This document shows, piece by piece, positions 50,165 to 59,090 of a DNA stretch of 64,000 nucleotides; position 1 is the first letter of the stretch; every line of letters starts with the position of its first letter. The DNA comes from Andreprevotia lacus DSM 23236. Lineage in GTDB: Bacteria > Pseudomonadota > Gammaproteobacteria > Burkholderiales > Chitinibacteraceae. Under the pieces are notes generated by a model. That model worked only from the letters and a program-made list of their open reading frames with translations. It did no database searches and was not told the origin of the DNA. The DNA lies in NCBI RefSeq assembly GCF_900176275.1, contig NZ_FWXD01000005.1:1-64000 (forward strand), read 5' to 3'. A program made the position numbers and the translations under genes.

Positions 50165-52885
50165 TCACTGCCGATACCTTGCCAGCCCCGCTGCACGCGC
50201 CTGCAGCAGCACCAGCGCCAGCTGCCGCACATGTGGCGGCTGGATGATGGAGAAGTGATCGCCGGGCAGGATGGTGGTGGTGAGCTGCCCTTCTGCCAGT
50301 GCGTGCCAGCCCAGATCGGGTTGCGGGCACTCGCGCAGGCTGCTGCGCGTGGCCAGCAGCTGCACCGGCACGCGGCTGGGAGACGGGCGGTAGACCTGCC
50401 GCGCGTGGCTGATGGCGGCGTACACCGCCACCATGCGCCGGTAGCGGTCAATTTCCTCGCCCAGCGCGGCCGTGCCGGATTTGAGCGCCAGAAACTGCGC
50501 CAGCAGCGTATCAAGATCGGGCAGGGCGGCCAGTGCGCTGACCTCGTCGGCCGGCAGCCCGGGCAGCTCGGCCAGGATGAAATCGAGCGCCAGTTCACGC
50601 TCGAGCGTAGCGATGCGCGCGGCGGTTTCCGGCCCGGTCGGCGGGGCCGATGCTGCCGGCTCGGGGTCGGGCAGGATCACGTCGATCATGGCCAGCAGGC
50701 TGACGGTCTGGCCAGCTGCATGCAGCTGCTGTGCCATTTCGTAGGCAATCGGCCCGCCGCCGCACCAGCCGGCCAGCTGATAGGGGCCGGCAGGCTGCGC
50801 GGCGCGGATTTGCGCCACATAGCGACACGCCATGTCGGGCACGCTGTATAGCGGCGTTTCGCCGGCAAAGGTGCCCAGCGGCAGCAGCGCCTGCACCGGC
50901 AGGCCGGGCGGCAAGTGCCGGGCGATATCCATGGCATAGGCCACGGTGCCGCTGCCCTCGTGCACAAAGAACAGCTGCACCGCATGGCTGCCCGGCCGCA
51001 CCGGCACCAGGTGATCGCTGCCTTGCTGCGCGCCGTGCCACAGCCGCGCGACTTCGACGGCAAAGGCGTGCAGGGTGGTGTGCTGGAAAATGGCCAGCAG
51101 CGGCACGTCCACGCCGGATTCGGCCTTGATGCGCGCCATCAGCGTGACGGCCAGCAGCGAATGGCCGCCCAGCAGGAAGAAATCGTCGAAACGGCCCACC
51201 TGCTGCAGCCCCAGTACCTCGGCCCATAGCTGCGCCAGCTGCGTTTCGGCCTCGCCCAGCGGGGCCACGTAGGCGCTGCGAGCGCAGGCGGCATCATCCG
51301 GCGCGGGCAGCGCCTTGCGATCGAGCTTGCCATTGGGGGTAAGCGGCAAGGCGGCCAGCTGTACATAAGCGGCCGGCACCATATAGGCGGGCAGCGCTTG
51401 CGTGGCGTGGGCGCGCAGTGCATCGGGCTGCGCATCGCCGCGGTAATAGGCCACCAGGCGCAGATCGCCCGGCACGTCTTCGCGCGCCAGCACCACGGCT
51501 TCGGCCACGCCGGCGGCGCGCGCCAGCGCGGTTTCGATCTCGCCCAGCTCGATGCGAAAGCCGCGGATCTTCACCTGGAAATCATTGCGCCCGCAGTAGA
51601 TCAGGCTGCCATCGGCCTGCCGGCGCACCAGATCGCCGGTTTTGTAGAGCCGGTCGCCAGCCACGAAGGGGCTATCCAGAAAGCGTTCTGCGGTCAGCTC
51701 GGGCCGGTGCAGATAGCCGCGCGCCACGCCCGCGCCGCCCACATACAACTCGCCTTCAACATGATCCGGCACCGGCCGGCGGTGCTGATCCAGCACGTAG
51801 AGCCGCAAATCGGGGATACGCTCGCCGATGGGGCTGACATTGGCCTCGGTGTCGGCCGGCGACAGCCGCCGCCAGGTGACGTGCACGGTGGTTTCGGTAA
51901 TGCCATACATATTGATCAGCGTGGTGGCAGTGTTCAGGCTGCGCGCATACCACGGCTTGAGCCGGTGCGGCGTCAGCGCCTCGCCGCCAAAGATCACCCA
52001 GCGCAAGCGGTGCGGCTGCGGCTGGTCTGCCTGTGCATCGCTCAGCAGGGCAAAGGCGCTGGGCGTCTGGTTCAGCACCGTCACGCCGGCCTGGCACAGC
52101 AGCGCGTAGCAATCGCGCGGCGAGCGCACCACGTCCAGCGGCACGATCAGCAGCTCGCCGCCGTAGCGCAGCGCCCCCCAGATCTCCCACACCGAAAAAT
52201 CGAACGCGCATGAATGGCACAGCGCCCACACATCGCGCGGGCCAAAGCCGAACCAGTGCTGCGTGCTGGCAAACAGCCGCAGCACCTGGCGGTGCTCCAC
52301 CATCACGCCCTTGGGCTGGCCGGTCGAGCCCGAGGTGTAAATCACATAGGCCAGATGCTGCGGGCCCACGCTGCATTCCTCCACCGACAGCGGGTGCGCC
52401 GCCTGCATGGCCCACAGGCCGGCATCGTGCTGCAAGTGCACGCCGGGCAGCGCCAGCGCTTGGCCGGCCAGCGCGGCCTGGCCATCGTCATCGTGCAGCA
52501 GCACGGCAGGCGCGCTGTCGGCCAGGATGGTCTGCAAGCGCTCGGACGGATAGGCCGGATCGAGCGGCACATAGGCGCCACCGGCCTTGAGGATGGCCAG
52601 CATGCCCACCAGCAGCTCGAAACTGCGCGCCGCGCACAGCGCCACCAGCACATCGGGGCCTACGCCCAGCGTGCGCAAATGGCGCGCCAGCCGGTTGGCG
52701 CGGGCATTGAGCTCGCCATAGCTGAGCGTGGCCGCGCCCAGCCGCAGCGCCACCGCCTGCGGCGCTTGCGCCGCGCGGGCCTCGAATGCCCGGTGCAGGC
52801 ACAGCGGCTGCGGCCAGGCCGGCGCGGGTGGCTTGCGGTCTTGATCTTGCGGGGGCGCGAACAGGACATCCACATCATGGGTCAT
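50165..52885 (-). CDS. stand-alone NRPS module (A-T-TE), threonine-specific, Cys thioesterase
   Basis: A 906-residue enzyme. Adenylation domain about 28-530, with YTSGSTGQPKG, YKTGDL and NGKLDRKAL; the pocket residues D229, F230, W233, N272, I298, G300, M326, V334, H335 and K520 spell DFWNIGMVHK, the known threonine code. Carrier domain about 545-615 with GGHSL (Ser576 carries phosphopantetheine). Thioesterase about 630-906 with acid in AMIDVIL, His in PGDHFS, and the nucleophile motif GWCGG, where Cys708 replaces the usual Ser. There is no condensation domain, so it should activate one threonine and release it as acid, lactone or dimer. An AT-rich promoter-like patch lies upstream near 53134-53185. 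Confidence 0.9.
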   Translation of the reverse strand: MTHDVDVLFAPPQDQDRKPPAPAWPQPLCLHRAFEARAAQAPQAVALRLGAATLSYGELNARANRLARHLRTLGVGPDVLVALCAARSFELLVGMLAILKAGGAYVPLDPAYPSERLQTILADSAPAVLLHDDDGQAALAGQALALPGVHLQHDAGLWAMQAAHPLSVEECSVGPQHLAYVIYTSGSTGQPKGVMVEHRQVLRLFASTQHWFGFGPRDVWALCHSCAFDFSVWEIWGALRYGGELLIVPLDVVRSPRDCYALLCQAGVTVLNQTPSAFALLSDAQADQPQPHRLRWVIFGGEALTPHRLKPWYARSLNTATTLINMYGITETTVHVTWRRLSPADTEANVSPIGERIPDLRLYVLDQHRRPVPDHVEGELYVGGAGVARGYLHRPELTAERFLDSPFVAGDRLYKTGDLVRRQADGSLIYCGRNDFQVKIRGFRIELGEIETALARAAGVAEAVVLAREDVPGDLRLVAYYRGDAQPDALRAHATQALPAYMVPAAYVQLAALPLTPNGKLDRKALPAPDDAACARSAYVAPLGEAETQLAQLWAEVLGLQQVGRFDDFFLLGGHSLLAVTLMARIKAESGVDVPLLAIFQHTTLHAFAVEVARLWHGAQQGSDHLVPVRPGSHAVQLFFVHEGSGTVAYAMDIARHLPPGLPVQALLPLGTFAGETPLYSVPDMACRYVAQIRAAQPAGPYQLAGWCGGGPIAYEMAQQLHAAGQTVSLLAMIDVILPDPEPAASAPPTGPETAARIATLERELALDFILAELPGLPADEVSALAALPDLDTLLAQFLALKSGTAALGEEIDRYRRMVAVYAAISHARQVYRPSPSRVPVQLLATRSSLRECPQPDLGWHALAEGQLTTTILPGDHFSIIQPPHVRQLALVLLQARAAGLARYRQ

Positions 52886-52910
52886 CGTCTACTCCGGGCT
52901 GCACAGTTGG

Positions 52911-53021
52911 AGCCCTCAACACCCCCTGCTGGCCGCGTTACGCGCACTTGCCGTGCATGCTGCACTGCCTGCGTTTCGCGTGCCTTGCCGGGGCCATTGC
53001 ACTGGGTGTTGTTGGTGGCTC
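52911..53021 (-). repeat. R1 palindromic repeat, copy i, diverged
   Basis: GAGCCCTCAACACCC at the left and GGGTGTTGTTGGTGGCTC at the right still pair in part. Here AAAACCC has become ACACCC on the left and GGGTGT on the right, a paired change. It is directly upstream of the NRPS ATG, in its leader. Confidence 0.75.
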
Positions 53022-53229
53022 TGGATGAATGCCGTGCGGCATGGCCAGCCGATGCGCTCGCCAGCGAGACATGCCCCGCGCCCCTGTCGGGCCGGTGCAC
53101 CACCGCGGGGCGCAGTGTAGCAAAGCGTTGGTTAAGCTTTCTTTAAGATTAATACATACCGGTAATATCTGTAATTGATGCCGGTTTGGGGAGCTAGGGC
53201 GGCGCACTGTGCCGCGTGATTGCGCCCTT

Positions 53230-53487
53230 CAGCGCAGCACCGCGTTCATGCCGGGCAAGGCTGCTGCAATACACATGTTAACCAGTGCGTAGGGCGCAAT
53301 AAGCATCGCGCATTGCGCCGTATCGTAAACCCGGCCATCCCGTGCCGTGGCTGGCGATGAAGCAGGCATGCGGCGCAATACGCTGCGCTATTGCACCCTA
53401 CGGGCTGCGCCCTGAATGCCCGGATCAATGCCATGCCCCGCAGGCTGCCCACGCCGCCGGGCCGCCTATTGGCAGCGGCGCGCCAAC
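53230..53487 (+). repeat. 258-base tandem repeat, unit 1 (contains R2)
   Basis: From CAGCGCAGCACCGCGTTCATG to GGCGCGCCAAC. It contains a complete R2 copy (53289-53401). Unit 2 begins at 53488. The 52886-53855 interval holds an R1 copy, an AT-rich patch, this tandem array and no gene. Confidence 0.9.
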
Positions 53488-53745
53488 CAGCGCAGCACCG
53501 CGTTCATGCCGGGCAAGGCTGCTGCAATACACATGTTAACCAGTGCGTAGGGCGCAATAAGCATCGCGCATTGCGCCGTATCGTAAACCCGGCCATCCCG
53601 TGCCGTGGCTGGCGATGAAGCAGGCATGCGGCGCAATACGCTGCGCTATTGCACCCTACGGGCTGCGCCCTGAATGCCCGGATCAATGCCATGCCCCGCA
53701 GGCTGCCCACGCCGCCGGGCCGCCTATTGGCAGCGGCGCGCCAAC
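53488..53745 (+). repeat. 258-base tandem repeat, unit 2 (contains R2)
   Basis: Copy of unit 1 with no difference that I could find over most of its length, including R2 at 53547-53659. A partial third unit (53746 to about 53800) follows and leads into the Ntn hydrolase gene. Confidence 0.9.
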
Positions 53746-53855
53746 CAGCGCAGCACCGCGTTCATGCCGGGCAAGGCTGCTGCAATACGCATGTCAACCA
53801 GACCCGGCATGGTTGCGTGATATCTGCTATCGCTGCCTATCCGCCGAAGGTCATC

Positions 53856-54743
53856 ATGCGCCATGCTCTGCTGCTTGCCCTTGTCACCGCCGCGCTGGCG
53901 GCCCCGGCTTATCCATGCACGCTCTGGGGCGCTGCCGGCAGCGCCAGTGCCGAGGGCACCTTGCTGGCCAAGAACCGCGACTGGCTGCCCGATCATGTGC
54001 AATCGCTGCGGCTGGTGCGCCCGGCCAGGGGGCTGCGCTATGTGGGCCTGTATGCCGACAACGGCAGCGAGCCGGGCATCAAGGCCGGCGTGAACGAAGC
54101 GGGGCTGAGCATCGTCTGCGCCGAGGCCAGCAGCCTGCCCAAAACCGTGCGCGATGCGGTGGTGGCCAGCCACCCGCTCGTGTCGCCGATTTTGCGCCAG
54201 TACCGCACGCTGGACGAGGTACAAGCCCATGCCGACGAGCTGTTCACTGGTGTCAAACCCGATTTCTTCCTGCTGGCCGACAGCAAGGGGCTGATGCAGG
54301 TGGAAGTCGGTCAGGATGGCCGCTACACCCTCCAGCGCACGCAGAACGGCACGCAGGCGCACACCAACCACTACACCGACCCAGCCGTGCTGAACAATGG
54401 TCAGAAAATCGGCACCAGCAGTGCAGTGCGGCTGGCGCGGGTGCAAACGCTGCTGGCCCAGGCGCAACAGCCGCATACGCTGGCAGAGTTCACCCACATC
54501 AGCGCCGACCACCACGACGGCCCCGACAACAGCCTGTGGCGCGACCATACGCTGGCCGGCTGGCAAATCGCCCTGCCCACCCAAGCGGCCCCGCACCTGC
54601 ACCTGGTGCTGGCCAACCCCGGCCGGCCCCAACAGAGCAAGGACTGGACGCTGGACAGCAACTTCTGGAACCAGAGCGCAGGCGTACTGCTGGGCGGTCC
54701 GGAGGCCCGGGCAAGCGCGGACGCAGAGCCGGCGGCGCATTGA
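53856..54743 (+). CDS. exported Ntn hydrolase, C45/acyltransferase-like family
   Basis: A 295-residue exported protein. The signal peptide is followed by Cys21 in YPCTLWGAAGSASAEGTLLAKNRDW, the pattern of the Cys N-terminal-nucleophile hydrolases (peptidase family C45/penicillin acyltransferase type), with the nucleophile exposed by processing. Such enzymes cleave or transfer linear amide bonds (acyl-amino acids, beta-lactam side chains). NHYTDPAVL and the GIKAGVNEAGLSIV block support the fold. The ATG is at 53856. It is divergent from the NRPS gene and may act on its product. Confidence 0.82.
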   Translation: MRHALLLALVTAALAAPAYPCTLWGAAGSASAEGTLLAKNRDWLPDHVQSLRLVRPARGLRYVGLYADNGSEPGIKAGVNEAGLSIVCAEASSLPKTVRDAVVASHPLVSPILRQYRTLDEVQAHADELFTGVKPDFFLLADSKGLMQVEVGQDGRYTLQRTQNGTQAHTNHYTDPAVLNNGQKIGTSSAVRLARVQTLLAQAQQPHTLAEFTHISADHHDGPDNSLWRDHTLAGWQIALPTQAAPHLHLVLANPGRPQQSKDWTLDSNFWNQSAGVLLGGPEARASADAEPAAH

Positions 54744-54894
54744 GCGCGACGCGCATCCCCCCCGGCCGACCGGCATGGTCGCCATGCCTGCAAGCGCTCC
54801 AATCTGTGGATGAGCCTGCAGCAAGCACCCGCGACAACCGGGTGCTGATCATGTTGGCAAGTACGGCAGGCGCAGGTGGCGAAGCTGCCGGATT

Positions 54895-55482
54895 TTATTT
54901 CGGGTTGCTGCTGCCGCGCAGTCTGTCGGTCGGCTTGCCGCCAAGGTTGGCGATCGACTGCTCCAGCTTGTTGGGGCCGGACAGGCCGCACACTTCCTCG
55001 TACAGCGCACCTTCGAACACGTTCAGCGTATTCTTGGTGATCACCTTCCAGGGCTGGCTGGATTTTTGCCAGCTGCCATCGGCGCTACCGTACTGGTAAA
55101 CGCGGTACTGCTGTGTTTCGCAGTCTATGCCCTCGAAACGCACATTGCGCAGCTGGCTGCCCTTGGGGGTAATGGCCACGGCAAAACGCACGATATTGTC
55201 TTGCTCGCCCACGGTGAGCGAGTCGGTGGCAATCTCGAAGCGCGTTTCGCGCGAGACATAATCGGCCTTGAAGGTCTTCCAGTTTTGCAGGCTGGACAGG
55301 GCGGGCACGTCGAACGGTTGCTCCTCAGGGGCAGGGCGTGGCTTGTCCGGCTCCCAGATTTTGCCCAGCAGGCTGCCGCTATCGCCGCTGTCCTTGCCCT
55401 GCGGGCGGGTACCCATCTCGCCGGCCTGCGCTGCCAGCGATAAAGCAAGCGTCAGCAACACCGCAAGTTTGCTTGTCTTCAT
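54895..55482 (-). CDS. CNP1-like family exported protein
   Basis: A 195-residue exported protein of the CNP1 (cryptic neisserial protein 1) family, typical of Neisseriales and other betaproteobacteria. Signal peptide to about residue 20, then a Pro-rich segment, DYVSRETRFEIATDSLTVGE, FEGIDCETQQYRVY and a conserved final Cys region (EEVCGLSG). The function is unknown. Confidence 0.85.
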   Translation of the reverse strand: MKTSKLAVLLTLALSLAAQAGEMGTRPQGKDSGDSGSLLGKIWEPDKPRPAPEEQPFDVPALSSLQNWKTFKADYVSRETRFEIATDSLTVGEQDNIVRFAVAITPKGSQLRNVRFEGIDCETQQYRVYQYGSADGSWQKSSQPWKVITKNTLNVFEGALYEEVCGLSGPNKLEQSIANLGGKPTDRLRGSSNPK

Positions 55483-55518
55483 TGCATGCTCCGATCCGAA
55501 TGGCGAGATGCTACCACG

Positions 55519-56553
55519 TCAGTGGTGGTGATCAGGTGCAGTGGGCTGGATGGGAATAATACGCACGCCACCGGGCTGGTAGGGCCAATCGGGCTGCAAA
55601 GTCACATGGCCGATGCCGAAGCGCTTTTTCAGCATGGCAGCCAGCCGCAGCCGTTGCGGCGGCCACAAACTGCCGTTGGCGATCACCAGATGTGCCGACA
55701 GCGCCACGCGCGAGCGGCCCAGATTCCATACGTGCAGGTCATGCACCTGCACCACGCCCGGTTCGGCCGCCAGCGCCTGGCCGATTTCGTTCAGGTTCAG
55801 GTGGCCGGGCACGCCATCCATCAATTCATGCGTGGACTGGCGCAAAATCTGCCAGGTGGAGCGCAGGATGAGCAGCGATACCGCCACCGACAGAATGGGG
55901 TCGATCGGCAGCCAGCCGGTGTACCAGATCACCGCGCCAGCCGCGATGGCGGCCACCGAGCCAAGCAGATCGCCCATCACGTGCATCAGCGCGGCACGGC
56001 TGTTGAGGTCGCCATGATCGTGCGACAGCGCCCACGCCGACACCACATTGACCAGGAGGCCGATCACCGCAATCACCATCACGCCCATGCCGTTGACCGG
56101 GGACGGGCTGCGCAAGCGGATGACGGCCTCGACGCAGATCCATACCACCAGCGCGATCATCGCGAGGCTGTTGACCAGCGCACCGATCAGCTCGGCACGC
56201 GCATAGCCGTAGGATTGCTTTGCATCGGCCGGCCGGTTGCCGATGATGTTGGCCAGCAGCGCCAGCCCCAGCGCAGCGGTATCGGTCATCATGTGGCCGG
56301 CATCGGAAATCAGCGCCAGCGAGCCGGTCCACCAGCCGCCGATCAGCTCGACCAGCGCAAAGCCGGCGGTCACAATCAGCGCCAGCAGCAGCCGGTTGCG
56401 GCTGGTATTGCCGTGGTCATGGCCATGCGCGTGGCTGTGGCCTGCGTGCCCATGGCCATGGGCCGCATGATCGTGATCATCATGCTTGTGGCCATCGTGG
56501 TCGTGGTGATCATGCTTGTGGCCGTGATCATGCGTGGGGTGGGAATGCGCCAT
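55519..56553 (-). CDS. CDF-family divalent metal efflux transporter
   Basis: A 344-residue cation diffusion facilitator: N-terminal His/Asp/Gly-rich tail of about 50 residues (metal binding), six membrane helices, the ISDAGHMMTD and HVMGDLLGS metal-site segments, and a C-terminal cytoplasmic domain with VHDLHVWNLG. It exports Zn2+ (or Co2+/Cd2+) in exchange for protons. Its start overlaps the kinase gene by 26 bases, making it the last gene of a metal/redox operon. Confidence 0.92.
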   Translation of the reverse strand: MAHSHPTHDHGHKHDHHDHDGHKHDDHDHAAHGHGHAGHSHAHGHDHGNTSRNRLLLALIVTAGFALVELIGGWWTGSLALISDAGHMMTDTAALGLALLANIIGNRPADAKQSYGYARAELIGALVNSLAMIALVVWICVEAVIRLRSPSPVNGMGVMVIAVIGLLVNVVSAWALSHDHGDLNSRAALMHVMGDLLGSVAAIAAGAVIWYTGWLPIDPILSVAVSLLILRSTWQILRQSTHELMDGVPGHLNLNEIGQALAAEPGVVQVHDLHVWNLGRSRVALSAHLVIANGSLWPPQRLRLAAMLKKRFGIGHVTLQPDWPYQPGGVRIIPIQPTAPDHHH

Positions 56554-57829
56554 GTCGGGCGTCCTCCTTGTCGTAAGGGTTGAATCGCAAAGCAACGCCA
56601 AGGCCGCCGCCGGCGCTGCGATAAAAATCAAGGTGCGCACCGTGCACTTCGGCCACGCGCGCCACGATGGACAGCCCCAGCCCGGAGCCGGGCTCGCGCT
56701 GGCCGTCGGGGCGGTAGAAACGTTCACCCAGGCGCGACAGCAGCACGGCCTCGACACCGGGGCCGTCATCCTCGACGCGGATGCTGTCAGCATCGGCCTG
56801 CAGCAGCACATTGCATGTCGCGCCGCCATAGCGGCGGGCATTGTCGAGCAGATTGCGCAAGGCAATCAGCAGCAGATCAGGGTCGCCACAGCGTTCGGGC
56901 AGCGCCGCTGCGCAATCGATGCGGGCCGGCGGGCTGATCATGCCGGCCGCCTGTTGCAGCAATGCGGGTACATCCAGCACCACGCAGCGCGCGTGCACCT
57001 GACCGGCATCCAGCCGCGCCAGCGCCAGCAGCTGGCCCAGCAGGTGGGTGGCCCGTTCTCCGGCCAGCATCGCCTGCTGCAGCGCCCGTTCGCGCGCCTC
57101 GGCACGTGGCGAGCTGCGTGCCACCTCCAGTTGCACCTGTATGGCGGCCAGCGGCGTGCGCAGCTCGTGCGAGGCATCGGCGGTAAAGCGCCGCTCGCGC
57201 TCGATCGAGCTGCCCACCCGCGCCAGCAAATCGTTGATGGCCGCGCGCAGCGGATGCACCTCGCTGGGCACGTCGGTCTGCAGCGGCAGCAGATTGTCCG
57301 GGTCGCGCTGCGCCACTTCGGCGGCAAACGCGCGCAACGGCCGCAGGCTGCGCCAGACCACCACCAACACCAGTACCAGCAGCGCCAGCAAGGAACACAG
57401 CACGGGTAGCGCCATGTGGCTGGTGACTTCGGCCGCCACGCCGTCGCGCAAGGTCAGCGGCTGCGCCACCAGTACCTCGCGGTCACCGGCCGGCTGCCAG
57501 CGCACGCGCCAGACGCGGCCGTCCAGCCATTGCGTGCTCAAGCGCTGCTGCGCAGCCGGACGCTGCAGCAGCGCCGATCCGGCCAGCAAGCGGCCGTCTG
57601 CCGCGCGCACGCTGAACAGCACCGGATGGCGCGCATCACCAGGCAGCGCACGGGTATCGGTATCGATCAGCAACTGCGCCATTTCGACCAGATGGTCGTC
57701 CTGCAGCTCGCCCAGCTCGTGCCGCATCAGCCAGTACAGGCTGCCGGCCAGCACGCTCCAGGCCAGCAAAATACTGATACCCAGACCGAGACCCAGCCGG
57801 CCGAGCAGCGAGGCAGTCCAGCGCTTCAT
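56528..57829 (-). CDS. sensor histidine kinase of the metal/redox operon
   Basis: A 433-residue kinase of the QseC/PmrB class: TM1 at about 13-34, a periplasmic sensor domain to about 140, TM2 at about 141-160, a HAMP segment, phospho-acceptor His221 (DASHELRTPLA) and an ATPase domain with NLLDNARRYG and GSGLGLSIV. It overlaps the regulator gene by 4 bases (ATGA) and the CDF gene by 26. Confidence 0.9.
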   Translation of the reverse strand: MKRWTASLLGRLGLGLGISILLAWSVLAGSLYWLMRHELGELQDDHLVEMAQLLIDTDTRALPGDARHPVLFSVRAADGRLLAGSALLQRPAAQQRLSTQWLDGRVWRVRWQPAGDREVLVAQPLTLRDGVAAEVTSHMALPVLCSLLALLVLVLVVVWRSLRPLRAFAAEVAQRDPDNLLPLQTDVPSEVHPLRAAINDLLARVGSSIERERRFTADASHELRTPLAAIQVQLEVARSSPRAEARERALQQAMLAGERATHLLGQLLALARLDAGQVHARCVVLDVPALLQQAAGMISPPARIDCAAALPERCGDPDLLLIALRNLLDNARRYGGATCNVLLQADADSIRVEDDGPGVEAVLLSRLGERFYRPDGQREPGSGLGLSIVARVAEVHGAHLDFYRSAGGGLGVALRFNPYDKEDARHGAFPPHA

Positions 57830-58491
57830 GGCGCCAGCCGCCAGCCCAGGCCACGGGCATTTTCTATGGCATCGGCGCCCAGCTTGCGCCGCAGGTGCGA
57901 CAGGTGCACATCGAGCGCATTGCCCTCGCTCTCCTGCGTCCAGCCGTACAGGCGCGCTTCAAACTGCTCGCGCGACAGATAGTGCGGCTGCGCCTGCAAC
58001 AGCTGCTGCAGCACGCGCGCCTCCATCGCGGTCAGCGCCAGTGGCTCACCACGCAAGGTAGCACTGAGGTGGGCGGGGTCGAAGGCCAGCGCGCGCCATT
58101 GCAGCAGGTTGACCGCGCGGCCCTGCGCACGGCGCAGAATGGCGTGCAGCCGGGCCACGAGCTCGCCCAGTGCAAACGGTTTGACCAGGTAATCGTCGGC
58201 GCCGGCATCCAGCCCGTCGATGCGGTCGCTGATCTGGTCGCGCGCGGTGAGCACCAGCACCGGCAGGCGCGCGTAATGGGGGTCGCCGCGTAACCAGCGC
58301 AGTACTTCCAGCCCCGGCAGGCCGGGCAGGCCCAGATCAAGCACCAGCGCGTCGAAGCCGCGCTCGGCCTGCAAGGCCGTGCGGCCGGCCTTGCCGTCGT
58401 GCAGCCAGTCTACGGAGAAGCCGGCATCGATCAGCCCTTCGCGCACGCCGTCGCCCAGCAGGGGGTCATCTTCAAGCAACAGGATACGCAT
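57826..58491 (-). CDS. OmpR-family response regulator of the metal/redox operon
   Basis: A 221-residue regulator: phospho-acceptor Asp52 (LVLDLGLPGL), DDYLVKPF and a winged-helix output domain ending ARGLGWRLAP. Partner of the kinase directly downstream (4-base overlap). It follows the cytochrome b gene by 24 bases. Confidence 0.92.
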   Translation of the reverse strand: MRILLLEDDPLLGDGVREGLIDAGFSVDWLHDGKAGRTALQAERGFDALVLDLGLPGLPGLEVLRWLRGDPHYARLPVLVLTARDQISDRIDGLDAGADDYLVKPFALGELVARLHAILRRAQGRAVNLLQWRALAFDPAHLSATLRGEPLALTAMEARVLQQLLQAQPHYLSREQFEARLYGWTQESEGNALDVHLSHLRRKLGADAIENARGLGWRLAP

Positions 58492-58515
58492 GCAGGATTC
58501 CGTGTCGGGTGTGGC

Positions 58516-59040
58516 TCAATTATCGGCGCGTTTGCGGCCGTGAACCATGCTGGCAATCAGGTTCTCGCCATGTTTGCGGCTGGCCAGCACGGCAGCGCCC
58601 ACATGGATGGCCACTGCGCCCAGCAGGGTATAGGCAATGCCGCCATGCAGATCCTGCAGCCATTCGGTGCCATACCAGGCATCAGTGGTCAGCAGCCAGC
58701 CGGTGCACACCAGCGCCAGCACCAGCAGCCACAGCGCCAGCATCATGACCGCGCCGGCCGGATTGTGGCCCAGATGGCGCGGCGCATTGCCGGCGCGCAG
58801 CGCACGCAGATAGGCCAACAGCCGTGCCGGGGTGGGAAACCAGTCGCTGAAGCGGGCATGGCGGGTGCCGACGAAACCCCACAGCACGCGCAGCACGATC
58901 AGCGCGATGGCCGCATAGCCGCTATAGCGATGCAGCCGGTGCCCTTCTTCATTGAGGAAATTGTTGAACACCAGCAGCGCCAGCAGCCAGTGACTGCTGC
59001 GCACCAATGGGTCCCAGACACGCAGTGTGGTGGTGGACAT
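58516..59040 (-). CDS. cytochrome b561-type membrane protein
   Basis: A 174-residue four-helix cytochrome b: VWDPLVRSSHWLLALLV (first heme His), HRLHRYSGYAAI, TGWLLTTDAW, and DLHGGIAYTLLGAVAIHVGAA with the second pair. It accepts electrons in the inner membrane. It sits between a PepSY-domain protein and a two-component system, a common neighbourhood. Confidence 0.9.
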   Translation of the reverse strand: MSTTTLRVWDPLVRSSHWLLALLVFNNFLNEEGHRLHRYSGYAAIALIVLRVLWGFVGTRHARFSDWFPTPARLLAYLRALRAGNAPRHLGHNPAGAVMMLALWLLVLALVCTGWLLTTDAWYGTEWLQDLHGGIAYTLLGAVAIHVGAAVLASRKHGENLIASMVHGRKRADN

Positions 59041-59090
59041 GGTTAGCTCCCGGAAGGGACGGGCCAGGCCGGCCCGTCGTGACCATCAGA

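Noticed and set aside
50165-52885. NRPS gene as part of a multi-gene biosynthetic cluster
   Set aside because: No condensation domain, MbtH, phosphopantetheinyl transferase, tailoring or export gene is next to it; both neighbours are separated by mobile or repeat DNA.
53600-55099. 499-codon plus-strand frame over the Ntn hydrolase region
   Set aside because: Out of frame with the hydrolase, which has a signal peptide, nucleophile Cys and family motifs; this frame is a shadow running out of the tandem repeat.
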